A stretch of DNA of 28,420 bases from Bacillota bacterium (GTDB taxonomy: Bacteria; Bacillota; Clostridia; Saccharofermentanales; Saccharofermentanaceae). Each line of letters begins with the position of its first letter. The first letter of the stretch is position 1. Below, one piece after another: positions 8,465 to 14,851 of the stretch. Below the pieces are notes generated by a model. It was given only the letters and a program-made list of their open reading frames with translations. It was not told the origin of the DNA and did not search any database. Both the position numbers and the translations under genes were made by a program. The stretch is taken from the NCBI GenBank assembly GCA_023397475.1, contig JAEWUD010000042.1, forward strand, positions 1 through 28,420, given 5' to 3'.

Positions 8465-10474
8465 TTATGCATCCCGCGGGCCGATCTCAAATCCGCGCTT
8501 GCGGAGCTTGGCTTCGAGAGCCTTCTCGTTCTCGGTGGCGGACAGGAGATCCTTGACCGTCTCCGCATCCTCTCCGGCTTCGGCGTCTCCGCTGCAGGCA
8601 TCTTCCTCAAGAAGATCGCAATCCGACACGCTGAACTTCTCCGGCCGATAGGTCTTAAGCACGCGCCGCAGACACTCCTTCATGTCCGAATCCGAGTACA
8701 TCTGCTCCTTCAGGTAGGCGAGCGTCATCTCGAACTGCGCCGGCGTCGGACTCGTCGCCGTGCCGATCAGAATGCCCTCCATATCGGACTTGACCGCCTG
8801 CTCCTCGTCCAGGAAAAGCTCCTCATAGAGCTTCTCACCCGGGCGAAGGCCGGTGTATTCGATCGGAATATCGACCTCCGGCCGGTGACCCGCCAAGCGG
8901 ATCAGCGTGCGGGCGATATCGTCGATTCTGACGGGCTCACCCATATCGAGAATATAGATCTCCCCCGAATTGCCGTTGACGCCGGCCTGGATAACCAGAC
9001 GGGCCGCCTCAGGAATCGTCATGAAGAAACGCGTCATATCCTTGTGCGTCACCGTCACCGGGCCGCCCTCCTCGATCTGCTTCTGGAAGATCGGAATCAC
9101 GCTGCCGTTGGAGCCGAGAACATTGCCGAAGCGAACGGCGACGAAACGCGTCCGGCTGAACGAATTCATGTACTGGATCACGTGCTCGGCCAAGCGCTTA
9201 CTCGCGCCCATCACACTCGAGGGATGCACGGCCTTGTCCGTCGAGATCAGGACAAAACGCTTGACCCCGTACTTCTCCGCCGCCTGCGCCGTATAGAGCG
9301 TGCCAAAAACATTATTCTTCACCGCCTCGCGCGGGCTGTTCTCCATCAGCGGCACATGCTTGTGCGCCGCCGCATGGAAAACATACGACGGACGATATTT
9401 CGCGAAAACCTCGTCGAGCCGCTTCTCGTCGCGAACCGAGCCGATCTCCAGGAAGAACTGAATCTCCGGAAATCTTCTCTGGAACTCGAGCTGCAACGCA
9501 TACGAGGAATTCTCATACACATCGAAAATAACAATCTTCCTCGGCGCGAAAAGCGCGATCTGCCGGCAAAGCTCCGACCCGATCGACCCGGCACCGCCGG
9601 TGACAAGGACCACCGTGCCCTCGATGGCGCTCTTAATCGCACTCTGACAGATGCGAATCTCGGGGCGCGCCAACAGGTCCGCCATCTCAAGATTCCGGAT
9701 CTCCGACACCGCGTTATCCGACAAAATCTCCTTCATCCCGGGCACCGTCTTCACCGTGCACTGCGTCTCCGAACAAAGCGACAGAATCTCCCTGCGGTCC
9801 GCCGCCGTCGCGGAAGGCGCCGCGAAAACAATAACCTCAATCCTGTTCTTCTCAACAATCTTGCCGATCTCCGACCGGCCGCCGGCAATCCTCACACCGC
9901 GCAGCATATGACCGCGCAACGAACGATTATCGTCGACAATGACGACCGGCTTCATACCGAGCGTCCGCTTCTCCTGCAAATGACGTACCACCAGGTCGCC
10001 CGTCTCCCCCGCCCCGATCACAAGCACGCGCTTCGGCTCCCCGTTGGCGCGGATCGAGATCATGCGCCGCAACAGCCGGTAGCTCATCCTGACAAAACCC
10101 GTCGAGAGGATAATCAGCAGCCCGCCGGCAAGATAGGCCGATACCGGCAAACTGTCTCGAGTGATAAAGAACATGACTCCATATGCGAAGGCGGAAGCAA
10201 TCGCGGTGGCCGATGCCAGGCGCATCAACTCGCTGATCCCCGCCGTCGTCCACAAACTGTTATAAAGAGTAAACAGCGCGAAAAGCGCCAGATGCAACAA
10301 AATAATGGGGCCGACGGATTGATAAAACAACTCCAACGTCTCAGCCGGAATCCACCCGCCGAAACGCAAAAGCAACGAACAAAAATACGAAAGGAAAACA
10401 CATGCCGCGTCGGCAAGAATCAGCCCAGCAATCTTCTCGACCTTACGTAAATTCGTAAACTCAGTAATATTCAT
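8465..10474 (-). CDS. pglF: PglF/WbpM-like membrane UDP-GlcNAc 4,6-dehydratase
   Basis: At 669 residues this is a long-form nucleotide-sugar dehydratase. Four N-terminal membrane helices (about residues 15-130) are followed by a CoA-binding-like Rossmann domain (VIGAGETGDLVVRHL) and a C-terminal SDR domain with VTGGAGSIGSEL, AAHKHVP, LISTDKAVHPSSVMGASKR and LRPGEKLYEEL. The catalytic site has the methionine-for-tyrosine form (SSVMGASK) known in PglF/WbpM. It makes UDP-4-keto-6-deoxy-GlcNAc, the substrate for the downstream aminotransferase. It is the first gene of the operon. GAGG 7 nt upstream supports ATG 10474. The last 50 or so residues are an acidic, low-complexity tail beyond the usual family end. 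Confidence 0.93.
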   Translation of the reverse strand: MNITEFTNLRKVEKIAGLILADAACVFLSYFCSLLLRFGGWIPAETLELFYQSVGPIILLHLALFALFTLYNSLWTTAGISELMRLASATAIASAFAYGVMFFITRDSLPVSAYLAGGLLIILSTGFVRMSYRLLRRMISIRANGEPKRVLVIGAGETGDLVVRHLQEKRTLGMKPVVIVDDNRSLRGHMLRGVRIAGGRSEIGKIVEKNRIEVIVFAAPSATAADRREILSLCSETQCTVKTVPGMKEILSDNAVSEIRNLEMADLLARPEIRICQSAIKSAIEGTVVLVTGGAGSIGSELCRQIALFAPRKIVIFDVYENSSYALQLEFQRRFPEIQFFLEIGSVRDEKRLDEVFAKYRPSYVFHAAAHKHVPLMENSPREAVKNNVFGTLYTAQAAEKYGVKRFVLISTDKAVHPSSVMGASKRLAEHVIQYMNSFSRTRFVAVRFGNVLGSNGSVIPIFQKQIEEGGPVTVTHKDMTRFFMTIPEAARLVIQAGVNGNSGEIYILDMGEPVRIDDIARTLIRLAGHRPEVDIPIEYTGLRPGEKLYEELFLDEEQAVKSDMEGILIGTATSPTPAQFEMTLAYLKEQMYSDSDMKECLRRVLKTYRPEKFSVSDCDLLEEDACSGDAEAGEDAETVKDLLSATENEKALEAKLRKRGFEIGPRDA

Positions 10475-10487
10475 TCCTTACCCTCAA

Positions 10488-10518
10488 TGACATTCCTTCG
10501 CTGCCCCCCGAAGTGTCA
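10488..10518 (-). promoter_or_regulatory. Leader hairpin ahead of the polysaccharide operon
   Basis: On the minus-strand transcript TGACA-CTTCG pairs with CGAAG-(GAA)-TGTCA around an 8-nt G-rich loop: two perfect 5-bp stems with a 3-nt bulge. It sits directly before the pglF ribosome binding site. It is a candidate recognition element for the LoaP-like protein encoded in the same operon, or a translational control hairpin. Confidence 0.5.
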
Positions 10519-10544
10519 ATTATTCATGACATAGCCGCAGTACT

Positions 10545-10574
10545 ATCGTACTCTCCGCAAAACCCCATCGTCAA
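10545..10574 (-). promoter_or_regulatory. Candidate sigma-A promoter of the polysaccharide operon
   Basis: On the minus strand TTGACG (10574-10569) and TACGAT (10550-10545) are 18 bp apart. This would give a leader of about 65 nt containing the hairpin at 10488-10518. The match is good at -35 and moderate at -10. No other gene lies between it and pglF. Confidence 0.45.
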
Positions 10575-10685
10575 CGCTGATCATTCACAAAAAACAAAAA
10601 CGTAACATTATCATAATGAATATCACGAATGTGACCGATATATTACCGGATATATTGCCATTAGGGGGCGTGGGCAGCGAGGAGA

Positions 10686-10931
10686 GGTGCGCCGGCGGGG
10701 ATTACTGATCGCGCCGCGACGCGGCGCTCCGCATCTGTGATGCGATGGATGTATCAAACGGTTCCGATTAATGATCGCGCCGCGACGCGGCGCTCCGCAT
10801 CTGTGATGCGCCGGATGTATCTAACGGTTCCGATTAATGATCGCGCTGCGACGCGGCGCTCCGCATCTGTGATGCGCCGGATGTATCTAACGGTTCCGAT
10901 TAATGATCGAGCTGCGACGCGGCGCTCCGCC
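10686..10931 (+). repeat. REP copy 1 expanded as a 66-bp tandem repeat
   Basis: A truncated REP head (10686-10732, first hairpin incomplete) is followed by copies of the second hairpin plus GCATCTGTGATGCG and ATGTATCTAACGGTTCCG. The hairpin motif recurs at 10707, 10773, 10839 and 10905, a period of exactly 66 bp. Because 66 is divisible by three, both strands stay open (76 and 92 codons), but the translation is only a repeat of itself and has no start signal, so it is not called as a gene. Confidence 0.9.
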
Positions 10932-10957
10932 ATAATGGGCACTCTCGTCTCCGACAA

Positions 10958-11172
10958 CCCGAAGTAGTATAAAAACCAGCCTGTACTTCGACTTCGGTGG
11001 TTATCATTGATAAGAAATCGGTTTTTTGTCATTGAGGAAGTATAAAAATCAGCCTACCCTCTGATTTTGGTGGTTATCATTGACGAATAACGCCATTATT
11101 GCTCAATGAGGAAGTATAAATTTGCGAGTCCCATTGAGTTTTAGTGGTTATCATTGATAATTAACCCCATTC
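10958..11172 (+). repeat. 74-bp stem-loop array A (three units)
   Basis: The array begins with the start block CCCGAAGTAGTATAAA. Internal units begin TCATTGAGGAAGTATAAA or TCAATGAGGAAGTATAAA (GAAG at 11037 and 11111, 74 bp apart). Every unit ends GGTGGTTATCATTGA (AGTGG... in the third). Unit 2 has a perfect 8-bp hairpin AAAATCAG/CTGATTTT. The junction TCATTGA...TCAATGA forms a second hairpin with inner pairs AATAA/TTATT. It lies downstream of REP copy 1. Confidence 0.88.
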
Positions 11173-11190
11173 AAACTCCCCTACGAGAAG

Positions 11191-11305
11191 GAAGGTGCGC
11201 CGGCGGGGCCGGCGCGGATTAATAATCGCGCCGCGACGCGGCGCTCCGCCATAAGAAGTAGTATAAAAATCTGCCTGCCCTCCGATTTTGATGGTTATCA
11301 TTGAC
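11191..11305 (+). repeat. REP copy 2 with a single 74-bp-type unit
   Basis: The REP head (11191-11250) has both hairpins intact: GCGCCGGC/GCCGGCGC and GCGCCGC-GAC-GCGGCGC. It is joined almost directly to GAAGTAGTATAAA (11255) and one unit ending TGGTTATCATTGA. This is the shortest full version of the composite element. Confidence 0.88.
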
Positions 11306-11560
11306 CAATAATCTCGCCGAGGCACCCCAAGGCTCAAAATGTCCAGAATTCACACTGCGCGTCGAACTGGTGCGTTTCATGAGTGCCGTGGCCCAGCTTA
11401 ACTAATAGTAGGTTTGTCATTGACAAAAAAACCGAACCAAGGCACCGGCGCTCCGAATTGCTTGCGCAATGTCGTGATGCGTCATGATCGTGGAAGAGTA
11501 TTCGCGAATTCAGGTTTGTGCATAGTTCTGTTTGCGATAATAATCATTGGGATGAATTTC
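11306..11560. other. Gene-free interval with decayed repeat pieces
   Basis: No gene is visible. A small hairpin TTTGTC-ATT-GACAAA (11413-11427) and the words GGCACC and CGGCGCTCCGAATTG look like remnants of the neighbouring repeat families. Confidence 0.5.
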
Positions 11561-11757
11561 TTTTCGCAATTCAGTCCCCTGTAAGATGCCTGCGTATCTT
11601 TTTGCAATTCAGTCCCCTGTAAGGTGCGTTGCGGATCTTTTCGCAATTCAGTCCCCTGTAAGGTGCGTTGCGGATCTTATCGCAATTCAGTCCCCTGTAA
11701 GGTGCGTTGCGGATCTTTTCGCAATTCAGTCCCTCTCAAGATGATTGCGTATCTTTT
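11561..11757 (+). repeat. 38-39-bp tandem repeat, five units
   Basis: GCAATTCAGTCCCCTGTAAG recurs with starts at 11566, 11604, 11643, 11682 and 11721 (spacing 38, 39, 39, 39). Each unit is followed by a variant of GTGCGTTGCGGATCTTTTC. The last unit is diverged (CCCTCTCAAG). The 39-bp period again keeps a short frame open, which is rejected as coding. Confidence 0.88.
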
Positions 11758-11760
11758 CGC

Positions 11761-11909
11761 GATAATCACTCCGCCATCAAATGACAGTCCTTTGGGTGAA
11801 TCACTCCGCCATCAAATGACAGTCCTTTGGGTGAATCACTCCGCCGTCAAATGACTGTGCTTTTCGCGAATCTCTCTGCCGTCAATTAGCTGCGTACTTT
11901 TCGCGAAAA
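11761..11909 (-). repeat. 35-bp repeats resembling the 3' end of the adjacent amidase gene
   Basis: TCACTCCGCCATCAAATGAC recurs at 11766, 11801 and 11836, with a diverged copy at 11871. On the minus strand each reads like the last codons and stop of the neighbouring gene (its own 3' end is TTACTCCGCCGTCAGG on the plus strand). They therefore look like tandem copies of the gene's 3' terminus. The block ends with the palindrome TTTTCGCGAAAA (11898-11909), touching the stop codon. Confidence 0.75.
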
Positions 11910-12977
11910 TTACTCCGCCGTCAGGGGGAACACACTCGTCACCACATTGTCCGTATGCCGGTGCGCGAACCAGGAGACCTCGCCGGTCGTCAGATTGTAC
12001 ACGACCGACCATTGCAACTTGTCGACGCCCTCGTCGACGATGCCGATTTCCGCGAGAAGATCGATGGCCTTATCCTTCGTCAGCATGCCGTCGTTCGCGA
12101 GAATGGCAGCCTCGACCGCATCATAGCGCTCGAATTCGTTGTATCCCTCGCCGATATTGAGATTGTCAAAGGCGATAAAATTCGAGGCGATCTGATAATC
12201 CGCTTCCGTTCTCGTCACGCAAACCTCGCCCTGATAGTACTCGACAATCGCCGTCGCGCCGGAGCGATCCGCAACAAGATAATGGCAATCGACATCGCCG
12301 GAGAAGTACAAGTTGTACTGTTTCATCAGTTCAATCGCCTCCTCGGTCGTCGCCGCCTGGTCCAGCACCAGGCGGATCAGCGTCGTCGTGTTGAGCGTCA
12401 CGCGGCCTTCGATATCGGTAGCCTCAGCCTCCGGAACCGCCAGCAGCGCGATCGCCACACCCTTCTCATTCATCCCGTCAAACGGCAGGAACGGCGCGGC
12501 GAGCGTGAGAAAGCTCTTCACATCGAGCCCACTCGGCAGGTCCCCCTCGCCGTAGCCCGCGAAACTCAAATTCACCGTCGAAACCGACGAGTAGCCATCC
12601 TCCGGATCCGTCAGAACCTGCATCGACGGCGCATAGGCAAAATCAAAGTTGCGACCATACAGGACCTCGCCCTTCTCATTTCGCGTCACAAAAGCCGTGC
12701 ACCCCGCGCCCGTAATATTCAAGTCAATCGGCATGCCCTTCAGCAACCTTCCGATGACAAAATCCTCAATCTCGCCGTCATTCTCCGCGCCCGTCAGCAA
12801 GAACTCGTCGAACCCATAGTCCCCATAATAGGACATCTGGAAAGCGCCATACTCGTCCGTCTTCCGGATCGAACCCAGCGACCTCAGCTCGTTCGCGAAA
12901 AGAATCGCAACCGTCGCGGCGAAAAGAATGATCAGTGCGGCGAGTACGGCCACGATGCGCAAAAGAATCTTCTTCAT
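11910..12977 (-). CDS. Membrane-anchored linear amide C-N hydrolase (choloylglycine hydrolase family)
   Basis: The 355-residue Ntn-hydrolase-family protein begins with a basic residue pair and one hydrophobic helix (about residues 5-29), then a 60-residue extracytoplasmic region before the catalytic core. The core starts at GAGCTAF: Cys93 is the likely nucleophile, with GRNFDF (Arg109, Asp112) as in penicillin V acylase and bile-salt hydrolase relatives, and a conserved WSVVYNLTTGEV near the end. Family members cleave linear amide bonds (bile salts, penicillin V, acyl-homoserine lactones); the substrate here is unknown. ATG 12977 is chosen because AAGGAG sits 7 nt upstream; a longer frame to 13007 lacks a site. 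An exported Ntn enzyme whose Cys is 92 residues from the start would need cleavage to expose it. Confidence 0.85.
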   Translation of the reverse strand: MKKILLRIVAVLAALIILFAATVAILFANELRSLGSIRKTDEYGAFQMSYYGDYGFDEFLLTGAENDGEIEDFVIGRLLKGMPIDLNITGAGCTAFVTRNEKGEVLYGRNFDFAYAPSMQVLTDPEDGYSSVSTVNLSFAGYGEGDLPSGLDVKSFLTLAAPFLPFDGMNEKGVAIALLAVPEAEATDIEGRVTLNTTTLIRLVLDQAATTEEAIELMKQYNLYFSGDVDCHYLVADRSGATAIVEYYQGEVCVTRTEADYQIASNFIAFDNLNIGEGYNEFERYDAVEAAILANDGMLTKDKAIDLLAEIGIVDEGVDKLQWSVVYNLTTGEVSWFAHRHTDNVVTSVFPLTAE

Positions 12978-13029
12978 AATAAACTCCTTATAAATGAGAA
13001 CTCTCAAAGCTAGCTAGAAGTGAATCGAA

Positions 13030-13059
13030 ATTATCAGATTCCCACAAAGACGGCAACAA
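13030..13059 (-). promoter_or_regulatory. Candidate promoter of the amidase gene
   Basis: On the minus strand TTGTTG (13059-13054) and GATAAT (13035-13030) are separated by 18 bp, about 55 bp upstream of the chosen start. The match is moderate. Confidence 0.35.
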
Positions 13060-13172
13060 AATTCTGGTAGAAGGTACAGGAGAAAGGACGAGTGGACTTT
13101 TACGGAAGCGGTTTCTGTTGGGGAGCCTTTCCGGTGCTTTTCGCGCAGATTCAGGAGAAACGGTGGCTTTTT

Positions 13173-13208
13173 GTAACCCTCGTTACACATGAACAGTTAT
13201 TCATGTGT
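13173..13208 (+). promoter_or_regulatory. Two inverted repeats in front of the FMN reductase gene
   Basis: GTAAC-CCTC-GTTAC (13173-13186) is followed directly by ACACATGAA-6 bp-TTCATGTGT (13185-13208), a perfect 9-bp dyad. They end about 44 bp before the chosen start and look like operator sites. A redox- or quinone-responsive regulator is plausible, but none is adjacent. Confidence 0.55.
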
Positions 13209-13251
13209 TAATGTGTTGGTATCAACAAAGCATTCAAGGGAGATGAAATAT

Positions 13252-13818
13252 ATGGTAAATATAGCAATTGTCGTAGGAAGCACACGCCCCGGCCGCAACG
13301 CCGCAGCCGTCGCCCAATGGGTCAAAGAACAGTCCGCCAAAAGATCCGATGCCCGGTTCGATATTCTGGACATCGCCGATTTTGATCTGCCCGTATTGGA
13401 CGAGCCCGTCCCGGCGTCCTTCGGCCAATACAGCAAGCCGCACACGAAGGCATGGGCCGAGGCCGTCGCGAAATATGACGGCTATGTTTTCGTGACGCCG
13501 GAATACAACCATTCCACCTCGGGAGCGCTTAAAAACGCCCTCGACTACATCTATCAGGAATGGAACAACAAGGCCGTCGGTTTTGTCAGCTACGGTTCGG
13601 CCGGCGGCGTTCGTGCCGTCGAGCACCTTCGCGGCATCGCGGCCGAGCTCCAAATGGCCGATGTCCGGGCGCAGGTCACCTTCTCCCTCTTCACCGATTT
13701 CGTGAATTTCTCCGAATTCCGGCCGGATCCTCGCCACGAACAGAACGCCGAGACCCTGTTCGCCCAGCTGATCTCCTGGTCCGCGGCCCTCAAGGCCATG
13801 CGCGAGGGAAAGATCTAG
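13252..13818 (+). CDS. NADPH-dependent FMN reductase / quinone reductase (ChrR/YieF-like)
   Basis: This is a 188-residue flavodoxin-fold oxidoreductase. The N-terminal FMN-phosphate loop is VVGSTRPGRNAAAVAQWV. The family motif VTPEYNHSTSGALKNALDYI and SYGSAGGVRAVEHLR contact FMN and NADPH. Such enzymes reduce quinones, chromate or azo compounds by two electrons in the cytoplasm. GGGAG precedes ATG 13252 by about 9 nt, so this start is preferred over ATG 13243 and the much longer frame from 13189. The gene stands alone, with a dyad-rich upstream region and a hairpin terminator well downstream. Copies of its last bases are repeated after the stop. Confidence 0.9.
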   Translation: MVNIAIVVGSTRPGRNAAAVAQWVKEQSAKRSDARFDILDIADFDLPVLDEPVPASFGQYSKPHTKAWAEAVAKYDGYVFVTPEYNHSTSGALKNALDYIYQEWNNKAVGFVSYGSAGGVRAVEHLRGIAAELQMADVRAQVTFSLFTDFVNFSEFRPDPRHEQNAETLFAQLISWSAALKAMREGKI

Positions 13819-14022
13819 GTTCAATCTCAAGGTGTTGCCGGGGGGGAAATCTAGGCTCAATCTCAGGGCTGTGCGAGAAGGAGAAAATCTCGTCTTAGTC
13901 CGTCGGGTTCGCCTGACGTCGCTAGGGCCAGGCGCGAGTGAAAGATCTAGGCTCAATCTTAACGCCATGCGAGAAGGAGAAAATCTTGTCCCAATCCGTC
14001 GGGTTCGCCTGACGTCGCTATA
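13813..14022 (+). repeat. Direct repeats derived from the 3' end of the FMN reductase gene
   Basis: ATCTAGG plus TTCAATCT or CTCAATCT recurs at 13813 (containing the gene's own stop), 13849 and 13945. Each later copy is followed by a variant of the preceding codons (GCCATGCGAGAAGGAGAAAA) and by CCGTCGGGTTCGCCTGACG. The last motif folds as a 7-bp hairpin with a TTCG loop and appears twice (about 13899 and 13999). The pattern is a partial tandem duplication of the gene terminus that has since diverged. Confidence 0.75.
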
Positions 14023-14047
14023 TCACCCTCCAAACAAAGGGCTGTTC

Positions 14048-14081
14048 CATCCGCTTGGCAAGCGGATGTAGCAGTCTTTTT
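14048..14081 (+). terminator. Hairpin terminator downstream of the FMN reductase
   Basis: CATCCGCTT-GGC-AAGCGGATG is a perfect 9-bp stem (14048-14068) followed by TAGCAGTC and TTTTT. The T-run is 8 nt from the stem, so strength is uncertain. It lies 230 bp after the stop, beyond the 3'-end duplications. Confidence 0.6.
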
Positions 14082-14114
14082 GCGTGGGAGGAGACGGTGG
14101 GCGGTGAGTGGACT

Positions 14115-14130
14115 GGGTGGGCGGGCGGGG
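14115..14130 (+). other. G-quadruplex motif with single-base loops
   Basis: GGGTGGGCGGGCGGGG satisfies four G-runs with loops of one base each, the most stable class of predicted quadruplex. It is embedded in a G-rich 60-bp stretch just before REP copy 3. Confidence 0.75.
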
Positions 14131-14164
14131 CCGGTGCGTGGGCGGGGCCGGTGGGAGATTACAA

Positions 14165-14535
14165 TGAAGGAGCGCCGGCAGGGCCGGCGCGGATTTATGG
14201 TCGCGCCGCGGTGCGGCGCTCCGCTGAATTGTATAAGCTGGTCATCAGCACCCCGAAGTAGTATAAATAACGGTCAGACGTACGATATTTAATGTTAATC
14301 ATTGGCGAATAATGTGGTTATTGCTCAATGAGGAAGTATAAATTTGCGAGTCTTATTGAATTTTGGTGGTTATCATTGCTAAATAAAGTCGTTTTTGCTC
14401 AATGAGGAAGTATAAATTTGCGAGTCCCATCGAATTTTGGTGGTTATCATTGACGAATAACGCCATTATTGCTCAATGAGGAAGTATAAATTTGCGTGTC
14501 CCATCGAATTTTGGTGGTTATCATTGACGAACAAT
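14165..14535 (+). repeat. Composite element: REP copy 3 plus 74-bp array B (four units)
   Basis: The REP head is at 14165-14225 (both hairpins, GGATTTATGGTC between them). About 25 bp of linker leads to CCCCGAAGTAGTATAAA (GAAG at 14255). Internal unit starts follow at 14333, 14407 and 14481, the last two intervals exactly 74 bp. Units 2-4 share TTTGCG and GGTGGTTATCATTG. The first unit is diverged (TTAATCATTGG), and the last runs into a 17-bp microsatellite. Confidence 0.9.
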
Positions 14536-14586
14536 CACCTGCCAGGCTCCCCACCTGCCAGGCTCCCCACCTGCCAGGCTTCCCAA
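14536..14586 (+). repeat. 17-bp tandem repeat, three units
   Basis: CACCTGCCAGGCTCCCC is repeated three times (14536, 14553, 14570; the last has a C-to-T change). It replaces the end of the last unit of array B. Confidence 0.9.
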
Positions 14587-14590
14587 GAGA

Positions 14591-14720
14591 AATGAAGGAG
14601 CGCCGGCAATGCCGGCGCGGATTTATGATCGCACCGCGACGCGGCGCTCCGCTGATAAAGGTAAATCTCCTGATCGATACCCCGAAGCAGTATAGAAACA
14701 GCCTGGCATCCAGTATAAAA
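14591..14720 (+). repeat. Composite element: REP copy 4 with a degenerate tail
   Basis: The REP head is at 14591-14653, followed by GGTAAATCTCCT, a linker also found next to REP copy 6, then CCCCGAAGCAGTATAGAAA and a second CAGTATAAAA. No GGTGGTTATCATTGA block remains. It lies about 200 bp upstream of the nuclease-like gene. Confidence 0.8.
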
Positions 14721-14732
14721 GGTAACACCGCA

Positions 14733-14759
14733 TTGTCGAATTTTGTCGACAATTGTCGA
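14733..14759 (+). promoter_or_regulatory. Three helically phased TTGTCGA sites
   Basis: TTGTCGA occurs at 14733, 14743 and 14753, exactly one DNA turn apart. The middle copy is part of the palindrome TTGTCGACAA (14743-14752). The block lies about 90 bp upstream of the nuclease-like gene and looks like a multi-site operator. Confidence 0.55.
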
Positions 14760-14851
14760 AAAAATAGCCCGAAAACCGACAAGGGATCGAGGTAAAATCC
14801 GATCATAATTCGTGCACCGCCTGTAACAGGCATTTCCAGTTTGGAGAAGAT

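Noticed and set aside
8885..10450. Plus-strand open frame of 521 codons
   Set aside because: It is the shadow of pglF, rich in Arg and His with no domain pattern.
10737..11032. Overlapping open frames of 76 and 92 codons in the 66-bp repeats
   Set aside because: The period is a multiple of three, so frames stay open on both strands by default. The protein is a mere repeat with no start signal.
10958..11172. Integron attC sites
   Set aside because: The GGTTATCATTGA block does not fit the GTTRRRY core, there are no cassettes between units and no integrase gene.
14253..14535. CRISPR array
   Set aside because: The 74-bp units have two separate conserved blocks, the parts between them are palindromic and shared between loci, and no cas gene is present.
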